A program made the translations under genes and the position numbers. Of a stretch of 24,813 nt of DNA, positions 10,001-19,032 are shown one piece after another. How positions within the stretch are numbered: position 1 is the first letter of the stretch; each line of letters starts with the position of its first letter. Source of the stretch: Silene noctiflora (Eukaryota; Streptophyta; Magnoliopsida; Caryophyllales; Caryophyllaceae); NCBI GenBank assembly GCA_009801015.1, contig VHZZ01006689.1:10599-35411 (forward strand), in the 5' to 3' direction. The notes below the pieces were generated by a model. That model ran no database searches. It saw nothing but the letters and a program-made list of their open reading frames with translations, and was not told where the DNA came from.

Positions 10001-12100
10001 ATAGGAAGAAGTTTGAACAAGATGACATAGTACATAAGAAGTTCGTGATGGTATTCGACGGTCGGGCAGAGCAATTGCGGGTGTCCGCGAGGCCCTGGTT
10101 GTGCGAAGAGGGAGAAGGGAAGTGGAGTGGACAATGGAAGTCGTGTTTGAGGTTGCGGTCGGCAAGGATAAGATGTGGTAGGGCTGCGGTGGAGGTCGGG
10201 TGGCGGTCGTTGTTTAGGACTTTGAGAGAAGATGGTGTTGGGCAGTGGTATGGATGGTGCGCGAAGGAGGAATGGTGGTAGACTGGTTGGGGCTAAGTGA
10301 TGGTGGGAGCAGGAAAGATGGTGTTTTTAATTAGGGTCAAATGATAATGTTTCTATCATGAATATTACTGTTTGGTTTAGTAACGATAATAAGGTCATTT
10401 AATCCGAAAAACTTACCCAAACAGGAAAGAAATGAAATGGGAGGTTCAAAAAGATGTGTCCCAAATAGGAATGTGGGAGGAACAAAATGAAGCGGAGGGA
10501 GCACATTAAATTCTATTTGTTTCCGTTTCTAGATATCTTATCCTCGTTGACCATTTGCCAGAAAATTAACTTTAGCAGAGGTTAAAGTTTATCAATTATC
10601 AACCTATACAACATGTAACTAAGCTGATCTCCCCCATGTCAAACTATAGTATGGAGAAAAAGTACCACACCCTATTTTTCTGTCTAACTCCCCCATGATA
10701 CCTCTCCCAATCTCCCTTCTTAAACACCACATCTTGTGTCTCTGCTCTCCGCCAATACTCGACCTGTGTCCCTACTTTGAATCGTGGAGCCAGACCACAA
10801 AGATATTGGGTCACCAAGGCTTGCTTGACTGGAAAGGAATTAGGATTACAAATTAACATTGTGACAGGGCAAATCTTCAACACGAGGGCATTATGCTTCT
10901 CAGTTTATTCAAAGGGCCTACAAAGTTCCCAGATACACAGGCCATAACAGTATGAAACGTAAACAAAAAAACAATCAGTTTCATAACCTCAAGAAAGCTC
11001 AAGCAAAGACTAACAGTATGTTTGGATAGACTTTCAGGAGGGAAGGGGAGGGAAGCGGAAGGAAGGGGAATGAAGTAATGTCATTTTTCCTCCAAATCAT
11101 TCCTATGTTAGAGGGATTTTGATTAGGCTCGTAGGTGAAAAAATGGATCCATTCATTTCCCTCCAATATCATTTGCCAGCCAAACAAAGATTACATTCCT
11201 CTCCCTTTCCTTTCCTCCCTTTCCCTTCAAATCCTTCCATCCAAACAAACCCTAACACGCAAAAGAGAGTGCTTATACACTCTTCCTATAAAAAGAAATC
11301 ACTGCCAGAACAGAACATTTCACATCCTTGGATTAGCAGTGTTTATTTCCCAGATTTCTTGAATTCAAAGCTATTTCATTAAAATGCTACTCATACTCTT
11401 CTTATAAAAAAGATTACAACAACAACATTACCCTTGTGTTAGTAACACAAAGAGGCTGTTTCCGAATGACCCAAGATGAAAATTGCATTGAGAACTGCAT
11501 TGAAGGACCGCTACTTCACAAGAAAAAGAAACGCAGCCACTTTAGAAGAATCGCTACAAAAGAAATCATTTCACGTCCTTGGACTTCGCACTGTGTGTTT
11601 CCAAAATTTCTCAAACCCAAAGCTATTTCTTTAAAATGCTACTCATACTCTGCACTTTAAGTATGTGCGATCACTCAGTCACGGTCCTAAAGGATGATTC
11701 ATATCAGCCAACCCTAAATCATTTTGGGGTAAAAGGCTCTTATGTTTCTACTCATAGTCTTACCCCGTTTTTGGATGGAGTGATTTGGAGAGAGACAGAT
11801 GCAAACTTCCTTGTTTTGTAAGTAAATTGAGTTGGACTGAGATGGAGGGATCCCCTCCCATTCCCTTTTACTGTTTATATGTGAAAAACCTTAGTATAAG
11901 AAAATTTTGATTAATTGATATCTTTGCCTCTCTTCCTGCTAAGGATTATGCAGCAACACAAACCAACTATTTATATAAAATCTAGAAGTTCAATCATAGC
12001 TGCTTTAAGAAAGACCTACTCAAGATAAATGTGTGCCATTCTTCAAGCTATAATAAATAAAAACAGTAATTTATAAAAGTAATGTCTAATTCACATATAA

Positions 12101-12132
<32 letters not shown>

Positions 12133-15100
12133 AAAACATTCTTAATACGTACCTTTACTGACCCAAGCATATCATTCTCAGCATCAGTTTCAAAGTTATC
12201 TGGTGATCCGGATTGAAGGATTGTACGGTCAAGCAGTTTCATGATGGCATTTTCGTCCCAGATGATTTTGCTGCTTCCCTCTGTACATTTGTCTTGGTAA
12301 ACATCTCCAAGGCCTCCAGTTCTTCTCTTACTCCTTTGCTCTGTATCTGGAACTGTTTGACACTTGCTCAAATCATTGTCACTTATACCCTTAACAGAAG
12401 AATCACTAAAGAGTTCTTCAGTACCCCAACGCAGTATATCCTCCACCTCCTTCTGGGATTCAGATTTGTTTACAAAAAGCTGATCCAACATCAGCTTTTT
12501 CTTTGCTAACTGCAAGATACGTTCCTCAACACTCGCGCGAACTACAAGCCTATAAACCAAAAGCCTTTTCGATTGCCCAATTCGATGGGCACGATTCATG
12601 GCTTGAATGTCCGCATGTGGGTTGAAATCCGAGTCGTATATTATAACAGTATCAGCAGTAGCCAAATTGATACCAAGGCCACAAGAACGTGTCGAAAGCA
12701 GAAAAACAAATCGACTCTTATCTTGATTGAAGCGAGCAATTGCCGTTTGGCGATCAGCAACAGAAACAGAACCATCTACTCTCTCAAATGTTTTTGATCC
12801 AAATTCAACAGTCAGGTAATCTTCTAGAATATCTAGAAGCTTTGTCATTTGTGAAAATATCAGAACTCTATGACCTTCTTTGTGTAACAATTTGAGCATT
12901 GAATGCAAGAGAGTGAGCTTGGCTGAAGCCTTTATCCTCATTTCCTGAAGAAATTCAACTGAACCTGTTTCCGGCTCTGTGCCAGGGATTAGATAAGGAT
13001 GATTACAAACCTTTCGGAGCTGCATAACTATATTAAGCATAGACTGTTGTGGGACCCCTTTGCCAATGTTCCTTAAGATTTGATAGTTCTTAGTGAGCAT
13101 TGCACGGTAATATTCAGCTTGGATAGAGGACAGCTCAACAGGAACCATTCTTTCAGTCTTTGGCGGAATGTTTTGCATGGCATCTTTCTTCAACCTTCTA
13201 AGCATATGAGGTGCGACAAGTTTTTTCAGCTCATCCACCCTATCAGCGGTTGACAGATCCCTAAATTTTTCCTCAAACGACGATAAAGAAGGGAATGAAG
13301 CTGGCTGCAAAAAATTAAGTAAGTTATACAGCTCGCCTAGGTTGTTCTGAAGAGGAGTTCCTGTCAAGAGTACACGGTGCTGGAAAGAGAAGCTATTAAG
13401 CAAGCTAAAAAGTTTACTGCTCGAGTTCTTGAGCCGGTGGCCCTCATCAACAATAAGAACCTCCCATGGAATTCCTCGTAACTGGGAGGAATCAGCCAAG
13501 ACCATCTCGTAAGTGGTTAGAAGAACGTTAAACTTGTAAGCCCCTGTTCTCTTATTCACATTATTAGGATGACTGGCATGCCATTCATATTGACGAATTA
13601 AAGTCCTTCCTTTAACATTCCCATGATACTCTACCACATTCAAATCTGGAGCCCAGGAATTAAACTCTGCCATCCAATTAGGCATAGTTGAAAGAGGAAC
13701 CAAGACAAGAGAAGGAAGCTTCACTTTAAACTCAAAGTACAAGGATGCAAGGAAGGCACTTGCAGAAACGGTTTTTCCAAGTCCCATCTCATCGGCAAGA
13801 ATTACATTTTTTGCTCGATGCCAGCATTTGCGTAACCAATTCAGAGCTTCTAGTTGATGTGGAAATAGAGAACCACCCTTGAGCTCCAAAGGCTGCTCGG
13901 TCAAAGGAAGAACCTCATTTTGCTGAAAGGAATTTCTCCTTGGCGCATTATCTTTATCAGCGTCCTTTTCTACTGTTTGGCTTTCGAGTAAACGGAACTT
14001 ATCAATTAGATGTGAGGATTTCTCAATTGTGGGTTCATCTGTCCTCTCCCAGGTGCATTCATCATAAGGGAGGCCAGTCCATTTGATAAACGCTTCAGTG
14101 TCGCCATTCTTTGACGTTCGAAGCGCAATCACCCGCTGGGGAACCTTCCATTGTTCCTCGAATAGATTTATTGCTGCTGTTCCATACTTTGCCTTATAGT
14201 TATCCAGCTTTCGTTTGGCTGAAATTTTAAGCCTGCACTCTTGAATCCAACTATTATGAATATGTGATTTTCCAACCCATTTCACCAAAAATTCAAGGGT
14301 TGTTCGTTCTCTATCAGGTAACAGAGATTCAAACAAATTAGGCTTTAGGACTTGATTATTATCTACACTATAAGGTTCATTTTGTCCTTCTACTGCAACA
14401 TGGAGTGGAGAAGTTTCGCTCAATAAACATGATTCACTGCCAATGTCTTTACTATTTATGACATCCGAGCCTAAATTCCTCCCTGACTCGGCTTCCTTAT
14501 CTTCACTGTTGCACTCATTCGAAGCAGCTCTTTTGTGAACATGTACTTTTTCCACTAAACAGTTACCCCTCAGATCATATTCTAACAGCTGAGAACCAGC
14601 TTGATCTTCTGACTCCCTTGACTGATTTTCCAGAATTTGTTTGTGAGCAGAAGACAGCTCAGTCGGTGTAGCCTCGAGCTTAGGACTAAGAGTGTGTTCT
14701 GCATAATATTGCACTCTACATCCTAAAACTCGATCAACCTATCACATCAGTAATTAAAACAAGAAGCATAGTCAAAACATAGTTTATAGCAAAACGACAG
14801 ATGGTGAAGTAAAGAACAAAGATTGAAAGGAGTCTTAAAATGGGGCCTAAACCTGTTGGAGTTCTTCATGACAATTCTGTTCAGATAATGTTATCTTATC
14901 ACTGCCAGATTCAGCCTTTCCAGAACAACGTGAACCTTCCACTGATTTGCTTGGAAGCTCCTAAACACCAAATGATATGACAATCAATAAAAGGAAGCTA
15001 GATAAATTTTGAAGGAACTGGAACTGGAGAAAGAAAAAAAAGCCACCTACACAATAGAAAAATAAAAAATAAAACAATTGACAATAATGTGAGCTATTAC

Positions 15101-18100
15101 CGTGGAAACTAGAATAGGAATAGCATAAAAGGATATGTAGCACGAACATTTATTGCAATCCATCGCATATGACTATAAGAATGGTGGAATGAGATAAAAA
15201 GCAAGTTGCAACTACTTTCTAGAAAAAGAAGAAACAAGGTTGTAACTACTCCACAAGTTACCTTACATTTCTCCATTCTCTCAGCTACTAAGATGTTCTA
15301 GACATTTGATAATTGATCTTTCACATCAAATACAGATAATCAGATGTTCAGAATTTCAAGGATATTATGTTATAAATTTATAATTGTCTTAGCAAAATTA
15401 TGAATTGCCAAATTTCGCCACTGTTTATTTATAGAAGTGAATGAAGGGCAACTCTTGAGATACCAATAGGTTCTATTGAGTGGGCTGATAAAATTAAGTA
15501 TCCAAAATTAAAACCTTACACATTACTGTTCACATGAAAGTCATTACGTAGCTTGTAAATAAGAAATGACCTCATCAGAAGTTGGCATGCAAATTCAATT
15601 GGCAACCTCCATTTCTGGAAATATCTCCAATCGGAGTTTAACACGGTAAAGCACATAAAAAAAAATTTAAAAAAAAAAAAAAAAAACAATATCTGTTAAT
15701 ATGTGTAGAGCACATATCCAGTTTATTAAATTTTTAACATTGGGCCGAAAAGGAAGTTAACAAGGAAAAAAGATCAAAACCAAAATTGAACTTGAATACA
15801 GTTAAAAAATGCATAGAAATTAAACTTAATGTAATACATCCACGAAAGCTTGATCCAAACTAATGACATTGGGCCAAAAATGAAGTTAACATGGATTAGA
15901 AAAAATCAAAACCAAATTGAATTTGAAAAAAGTAAAAAAAAAATGCTTAGAAATAAAATTGAATGTAATACATCAGCGACAGGACAAATGCCATCCTACA
16001 CACTAGAAGATAGCAGTATAGACAAATAAACAAATAAGTTAATGGCATTGTACATAATACTTCTGAATTGCAGGCTCGAGGAGAGCTCCTACATCCTTAG
16101 ATTTTATGGGCCAAATATAGGTCAAGATGAGAGATATCCAAACTAGCCAAAGACTAGCACAAAATGGCTTTTTAATGACCCACAGAAAAGATACAATTAT
16201 AGACAAGGAAGCATGTAAAAATTTTACTTCCATTGTTGAAGGTGATCAACAGCAGCAGCACTGGAAAAATTAAAATCACTGTACTAAGGGTTGCATCATA
16301 TAAAACAAATTGGGAAAGAAAAGAATGAAGGACAAAGCTAATAGCAAAACATAGATGATATCTGCCGTACCTCCGCTTCTGGACTTTTCATCCTTTCGAA
16401 CACAGTCTGTGGTGAAACAAAAACTCTGGTATGAACAGAACGACGCTTTTTTTGTGGCTTCTTCCTCTTTGGAGAAGGAGAATCTGCTTTCAATTCGCGC
16501 TTTGGAGAACTGTCTGAACGCTCCTTAGTAGACATCTTAAATTTTTTCTTGTTTCCATTTTTGTTGTGCTTATGTTTTCTTTTGTGACCTTCAGAAGAAA
16601 CTCCAGACAAAGGGGCAGGATTCTTCCCAGAAGAAATAGTTGGGTTCAAAAAACCATCCCGTTCTTCAGCAGTTTCGGTATTTGGCACAGAATCACTATC
16701 CATGCAAAGAGGCGACTTGACATCTACTGGAAGGGTCGAATTCCTGCTATCTTTTGATGAATCAAATTTCTTTTGACCGTCCCCAGAAACAGTAGAAGGC
16801 TTTTTATCACCATCACCAGTTGTATTGGGAGGAGAGGCATCTTTGGAGCGTGACCGATCAATTCTTAAATCATCTAGCTTCTTTAAAGAGTGCAATTTGT
16901 CAGTTGAGCCAGATCTTCTTTTGCTAGATGACCTTTTCTTCCCAACGGACTTTTTCAAGAAATCGGATACTTGAATAGTCGCCGATGGCACACTTACAGC
17001 TTTCGGCATTTCAGTTGCGGTCTCTGCCCTCGCTTTTTTTAGCGGCAAATCTCCATGGCCAGTAGGAGAAGCAGAATCATTTTTCTGTGAACAGGTTGGA
17101 CAATCCCACTTCCCATTTGGGATTCGCTGAAAATCACAAAGCAGTAAATAACAATTAGACATGATAGAAGGCTGAGTTGATGAAATATGAAGAAACCAAA
17201 TGTAATTATACAGCATACCATAAACTCTACACCCTCCAATCTATTGAATTACGTACATTTGCTTTTAGCAAAATGTTTTAGGAAAATCACGATAAGTCAC
17301 TGAATTCCCCCTCAACTTACTAAAATGTGAGGAGAGAGAGAGAGAGAAGAGAAGATGGTGGGGTATAATTGTTAACATGTGCAATTAAAACTTACAAAAT
17401 AGGGAATGTATACTATCAAATGGAACTGCTCTAAATGAAATACGCATAACATTTCATGGGTTGGAGAAAGTGATACCTTAAGGGGTGGGTCGAGGCATTC
17501 AAGATGGTATGTTCTTGGACAGCTCTCGCAACATAACAGGTTCCCTCCAAGATCACAAATCACGCATTCATAATAATACTGTACAAATAGAGCAACAATC
17601 ATTTCCATAACTAGCAGCATTATCAGGTAATTAAAAAATTGAAGAGAATTGAAAGCAGACGTTTGAAAAATGTTGCCCTCTTTATCCACAACAATAACGA
17701 TTACTTTATGTCTAAATATGCTAAATTCTACAGAAGTTCACAACAAAAGGCTTATTTCACTGATTTGTATCAACATGCAAAGGAAACACTATAAACAGGC
17801 TGAGCAAAAGGTAACTATGCCATCACCGATATTGCATTTTCATAAATTTGTCATTAAATAGATCACAAAGTTTAACTCTGGCCCATAATGTGATGTTCCA
17901 TCACCTGCCTCTACATGTGAAAATGAAATCACCCACTAACATTGTAACATCCAAAGGCCTTTAACTACAAGAAGATGCCCCCCACCCCCACCCCGGGGAT
18001 CCTTTCATTAGATACCTGAAAATGCAACCAAAAGATGTTGCACCAGACAGGCTAAAGGTCACAATGTCACTTTAAATAAGGGTGTAAATAACAGAATTAT

Positions 18101-18814
18101 AAAAACATTTATGCCAAGGCACAATAACTCTGTTGGCGTCCATGGAGAACAAAAAGGAAACAAGCACTTTCCTATTAATCAACTCCCTTCTTCCAGCTAC
18201 ACAGCAAAATATGATTTATAACCAAAAAACACAGAGAGATTGCAAGAACAGAGGGGCAAGGGGCACTTTCGAAGTTTTCTCTCCTTCCCATACTAGGACA
18301 GCCTAGCAGATCTATATTAAACTGAATGGCCAAGTTCGAAACAACATAACTGAACTTGGATGTCTAGAAATAAATCTCCAACTTTCAAGTTTCTACATAA
18401 GGATAATATACATAGAAGCATAAACCCAGCCACGGCAGTACCAAACATAAAATTTCACGGGAGTAAATAATATACATCACTATTAGCTAAGAAAAAAGGT
18501 ACTCCGTATACTATTACACACGTCGCAGAAACATTGTGCTGAAAAATTATATAAAAAATCAAGATGCAAGAAAACACGAATATTACCCCATCATTTCCCT
18601 TTCTCTTGGATGTCAAACGGTCAGACTTCTGTTCAGAATCGTTCAACTCTTTAGAAGAAGAAAGGTCCCTAGCAGATACATCTGCCAAATCTTTGTCCTT
18701 CCCCTTGTCCTTGCTCAGAGATACATCTGGTCCGTAAGGAATTCTCTTACGCTTGCGTTTCAAAACCCAGTTTCGACTAATCATATTACTAGGTTCTGAA
18801 TCCTTTTCCTTCAT
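2255..18814 (-). CDS. CHR4: CHD3-type chromatin remodelling ATPase, CHR4/PICKLE RELATED 1 orthologue (whole spliced CDS)
   Basis: Predicted nuclear ATP-dependent nucleosome remodeller of the CHD3/Mi-2 group. Ten coding exons join in phase (18814-18587, 17578-17477, 17126-16371, 14960-14853, 14738-12153, 8334-8186, 7211-7097, 6172-6090, 4869-4206, 4003-2255), giving 2,179 residues; plant CHR4 proteins are about 2,200 from memory. Domain order: PHD finger (about 80-122), basic linker (to about 360), split chromodomain 1 (399-580), chromodomain 2 (about 600-645), SNF2 ATPase with DEMGLGKT (714-721) and DEGH (829-832), helicase C with RAHRIGQ (1114-1120), DUF1087/CHD motifs (about 1221-1331), and Myb/SANT-like domain (1743-1793). 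The extended C-terminus and Myb-like domain separate it from PICKLE itself (about 1,400 residues). In Arabidopsis CHR4 is reported to work with floral MADS-domain factors in flowering and floral patterning; that role here is inferred by homology. All key ATPase motifs are present and there is no frameshift. The only uncertain junction is the donor at 4206. Confidence 0.93.
4054..4180. repeat. Hairpin-bearing repeat occupying most of the last CHR4 intron
   Basis: The 202-bp intron 4205-4004 contains an inverted repeat ATTGGCCGC (4061-4069) / GCGGCCAAT (4081-4089) with an 11-bp loop. Upstream are two related units, CATTGAGGCGGTATC (about 4104-4118) and CATTGACCGGTATC (about 4132-4145). This is unlike the T-rich neighbouring introns and resembles a transposon fragment; the family was not identified. 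Confidence 0.45.
4206..4869 (-). CDS. CHR4: CHR4 coding exon 9: basic helix then Ser/Pro-rich region
   Basis: A 664-nt exon, residues 1376 (shared) to 1597. The acceptor TTTTCTGTCAG|TGAGAGG turns the shared codon into TTT and gives [17 protein letters not shown], an alternating Arg/Glu/Lys segment probably forming a charged helix. The remainder is Ser/Pro/Asn-rich with no domain I recognise. The donor is uncertain. CTT|GTATAT at 4206/4205 is preferred because it is phase-compatible with the next exon and because the alternative ATG|GTAATA lies inside repeat-like sequence. If the alternative is used, the exon gains 24 nt (eight residues). Confidence 0.8.
5539..5746. mobile_element. Stowaway-type MITE (208 bp) in CHR4 intron
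   Basis: Terminal inverted repeats CTCCCTTTGTCCCGGTCA and, at the other end, TGACCGGGACGGAGGGAG; both continue into TTGTTGTCC / GGACAACAA. It is flanked by TA on both sides, the Stowaway/Tc1-mariner target duplication. An internal second copy of ATTGTTGTCCTTTCTAT occurs about 45 bp in. Non-autonomous; it lies in the intron between coding exons 8 and 9. Confidence 0.92.
6090..6172 (-). CDS. CHR4: CHR4 coding exon 8: short acidic Glu-Pro repeat exon
   Basis: An 83-nt exon, residues 1349 to part of 1376. Borders are CATGACAG|AGTGGC and AAGTT|GTGAGT, phase 0 in and phase 2 out. It encodes [19 protein letters not shown] then YGRAHKAK. The EPEPEPE run followed by a Y-TP-GRA-K segment matches the CHR4 layout as I remember it. 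It lies 77 bp below a hAT-type MITE that sits in the upstream intron. Confidence 0.88.
6250..6728. mobile_element. hAT-type non-autonomous element (479 bp) in CHR4 intron
   Basis: The left tip TAGGGGTGAGCA and right tip TTCTCAGCCCTA are imperfect inverted repeats. The element is flanked by a perfect 8-bp target duplication AATGTGAA (6242-6249 and 6729-6736), the hAT signature. Both subterminal regions are packed with GGTCCGGTCC / GGTCCAAGACCGG motifs in both orientations around an AT-rich core (about 6370-6540). It has no transposase. It lies in the intron between coding exons 7 and 8, 77 bp from exon 8. Confidence 0.9.
7097..7211 (-). CDS. CHR4: CHR4 coding exon 7: LGRGKRLRK motif exon
   Basis: A 115-nt exon, residues 1310 (shared) to 1348. 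The acceptor is TGACTGTAG|GTGGGAG and the donor AGCGAG|GTAAAC. It encodes [20 protein letters not shown] then [18 protein letters not shown]. The LGRGKR-RK-V-Y block is characteristic of the region C-terminal to the motor in plant CHD3 proteins. Entering phase 2 completes AG|G (Arg1310), and the exon leaves in phase 0. Confidence 0.92.
7832..7849. repeat. Perfect 18-bp palindrome with central G-box
   Basis: CCAAGGCACGTGCCTTGG is its own reverse complement and contains CACGTG at the centre. The surrounding 7570-7880 region has other GCGCACCTCAGGCGCC-like segments that may belong to an old repeat, but I could not define its ends. It lies in the CHR4 intron 8185-7212. Confidence 0.7.
8186..8334 (-). 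CDS. CHR4: CHR4 coding exon 6: CHD C-terminal region, first part
   Basis: A 149-nt exon, residues 1261 to part of 1310. Borders are CTGAAGCAG|TCTATT and CGTGTCAG|GTGAGA, phase 0 in and phase 2 out. The peptide starts [15 protein letters not shown] and ends [12 protein letters not shown], which continues smoothly from the preceding LGSVK and into WEKYQ of the next exon, the arrangement I know from CHR4 proteins. It was found by translating through splice sites, because the exon is too short to stand out as an ORF. An intron of 3,818 bp, the longest in the gene, precedes it. Confidence 0.9.
9513..10501. mobile_element. Large CTCCCTCC-ended foldback-like element (about 989 bp)
   Basis: Ends CTCCCTCCAACTCAATGTG (left) and, reverse-complemented from the right, CTCCCTCCGCTTCATTTTG; both continue TGTTCCTC and then CA. 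The left flank is TA and the right flank CA, so a TA duplication would have decayed on one side. The left half is C/A-rich and the right half G-rich on the plus strand, as expected of a degenerate long inverted repeat. Open frames inside (for example 9997-10281) are low-complexity and not credible genes. It lies in the 3.8-kb CHR4 intron. Confidence 0.65.
11014..11252. mobile_element. Tourist-like (PIF/Harbinger) foldback MITE (239 bp)
   Basis: The left tip is CAGTATGTTTGGATAGA; the right tip, reverse-complemented, is GGGTTTGTTTGGATGGA. TAA lies on both sides (11011-11013 and 11253-11255), matching the 3-bp TWA target of Tourist elements. The arms are purine-rich on the left (GGAGGGAAGGGGAGGGAA) and pyrimidine-rich on the right, forming a long imperfect foldback. 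It lies in the same intron as the 9513-10501 element. Confidence 0.8.
11291..11651. repeat. Diverged direct duplication of about 100 bp
   Basis: Segment 11291-11400 is repeated in diverged form at 11558-11651. Both share AAAAGAAATCA, TTTCAC-TCCTTGGA, TTCAAAGCTATTTC or CCCAAAGCTATTTC, and TTAAAATGCTACTCATACTC. The offset is about 265 bp. No gene is present; the repeat lies in the 3.8-kb CHR4 intron. Confidence 0.75.
12111..12136. repeat. A26 tract (U26 on the transcript) beside a 5' splice site
   Basis: Twenty-six consecutive A on the plus strand. On the CHR4 transcript this is a run of 26 U beginning 17 nt after the donor of the motor exon. U-rich sequence near 5' splice sites promotes plant intron recognition; this run is unusually long and may be length-variable. 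Confidence 0.85.
12153..14738 (-). CDS. CHR4: CHR4 coding exon 5: tandem chromodomains and complete SNF2 motor
   Basis: An uninterrupted 2,586-nt exon, residues 399-1260. Chromodomain 1 begins VDRVLGCRV (399-407), is broken by about 135 acidic/polar residues, and resumes at [16 protein letters not shown] (from 547). Chromodomain 2 follows around 600-645 ([15 protein letters not shown]). The motor holds motif I DEMGLGKT (714-721), motif II DEGH (829-832), motif [11 protein letters not shown] (857-864), the helicase C block [13 protein letters not shown] (about 1021-1033), [12 protein letters not shown] (1080-1091) and motif [11 protein letters not shown] (1112-1120). A DUF1087-like segment ([12 protein letters not shown], 1225-1236) lies near the end. 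The acceptor is GTGATAG|GTTGAT and the donor GTAAAG|GTACGT. Having both RecA lobes in one exon means no exon skip can remove only one lobe. Confidence 0.95.
14853..14960 (-). CDS. CHR4: CHR4 coding exon 4: short acidic spacer exon
   Basis: A 108-nt phase-0 exon, residues 363-398, bordered by GTGTTTAG|GAGCTT and CAACAG|GTTTAG. The product is hydrophilic (begins [12 protein letters not shown], ends QNCHEELQQ) and has no recognisable domain. It is included because both splice borders fit, both phases are 0, and it leads directly into VDRVLGCRV at the start of the next exon, where CHR4 proteins begin chromodomain 1. The 1,410-bp intron upstream separates it from the PHD-linker exon, so a further exon there cannot be fully excluded. 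Confidence 0.8.
15737..15974. repeat. Tandem duplication of about 105 bp in a CHR4 intron
   Basis: Two diverged copies, 15737-15840 and 15866-15974. Both begin ACATTGGGCC and share GAAGTTAACA, GATCAAAACC or AATCAAAACC, and AATGTAATACATC at the end. The period is 129 bp. The rest of the 1,410-bp intron (16370-14961) is AT-rich with an A-run around 15660-15687 and nothing else recognisable. Confidence 0.8.
16371..17126 (-). CDS. CHR4: CHR4 coding exon 3: end of PHD finger and basic low-complexity linker
   Basis: A 756-nt phase-0 exon, residues 111-362. The acceptor is TGATTTTCAG|CGAATC and the donor GCGGAG|GTACGG. It opens with [12 protein letters not shown], supplying the last two PHD ligands C119 and C122. 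The remainder is a long Ser/Lys/Asp-rich linker with several basic clusters, including [16 protein letters not shown] and [12 protein letters not shown] near its end, which look like nuclear localisation or DNA-contacting patches. No folded domain is visible between the PHD finger and the chromodomain. Confidence 0.9.
17127..17476 (-). other. CHR4 intron splitting the PHD finger, with (GA)n tract
   Basis: A 350-bp intron interrupting the PHD codons. It carries a GAGAGAGAGAGA run at about 17333-17347. Nothing else is recognisable. Confidence 0.7.
17477..17578 (-). CDS. CHR4: CHR4 coding exon 2: N-terminal part of the PHD finger
   Basis: A 102-nt phase-0 exon, residues 77-110. The acceptor is TTTGTACAG|TATTATTAT and the donor CTTAAG|GTATCA. 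It carries the first six zinc ligands of a Cys4-His-Cys3 PHD finger: C81, C84, C93, C96, H101 and C104, within [14 protein letters not shown] and [15 protein letters not shown]. The last two ligands are in the next exon, so the zinc finger is split by a 350-bp intron. PHD fingers of CHD3 proteins bind the histone H3 tail; the modification preferred here cannot be read from the sequence. Confidence 0.92.
17579..18586 (-). other. CHR4 intron 1 within the CDS; nothing further seen
   Basis: A 1,008-bp AT-rich intron between the N-terminal exon and the PHD exon. A C-rich run ending in CCCCGGGGATCC is present near 17980-18002. No repeat, RNA or exon is recognisable. Confidence 0.7.
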
Positions 18815-18883
18815 ATTGGAGTCTCCGTTATGGCATTTACACAAAGACTCGAGCAATTACTTCAAACAAGAGTAGTAATTTAT
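18587..18883 (-). CDS. CHR4: CHR4 exon 3: end of 5' leader plus first coding exon
   Basis: Coding part 18814-18587 (residues 1-76); 18883-18815 is leader. The acceptor reads CTCCTGCAG|ATAAATT at 18884/18883 and the donor GATGGG|GTAATA at 18587/18586, phase 0. The start was chosen at the ATG at 18812-18814 because the protein then begins with the CHR4-like segment [14 protein letters not shown] (residues 11-24), a strongly basic stretch that could serve as a nuclear localisation signal. The frame stays open upstream, but without another in-frame ATG. The rest is hydrophilic and rich in Lys, Asp and Ser, as expected of a disordered tail leading into the PHD finger. Confidence 0.85.
18828..18836 (-). 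other. Two-codon uORF (ATG CCA TAA) in the CHR4 leader
   Basis: The only ATG upstream of the main start in the predicted leader reads ATG CCA TAA. Its stop codon ends 13 nt before the CHR4 start codon and it lies in a different frame. Very short uORFs this close to the start can reduce main-frame initiation; whether this one does depends on leakiness, which the sequence cannot tell. Confidence 0.55.
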
Positions 18884-19032
18884 CTGCAGGAGATGACAAA
18901 TGGAAAATTCTCTTGAATATAGAAAAAGGTCACCTGGCCCCAATGGGAACTACTTAAGAGCCAGTTACTTACAAACCTCGCAATGAAGATAGATGGGTAA
19001 TCAGTTCAGGCAAGTCAGGTTTAAATACTTAC

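Larger units (their letters stand above)
8335..12152 (-). other. CHR4 intron 5 (3.8 kb) holding several transposon remnants
   Basis: The longest intron. It contains the A26 tract, the 100-bp duplication, the Tourist-like element, the CTCCCTCC element and one possible 48-nt cassette exon (9315-9362). The remaining stretches (8335-9300, 10502-11010, 11652-12110) show no gene, repeat or RNA that I can support. Confidence 0.8.

Noticed and set aside
9997..10281. Open frames on both strands within 9884-10281
   Set aside because: They lie in the G-rich/C-rich arms of the foldback-like element, have biased low-complexity composition and no recognisable domain.
18815..18856. Extending the CHR4 N-terminus upstream to a TTG codon at 18856
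   Set aside because: The frame is open, but there is no ATG; plant initiation at TTG is unlikely and the protein from 18814 already begins like CHR4.
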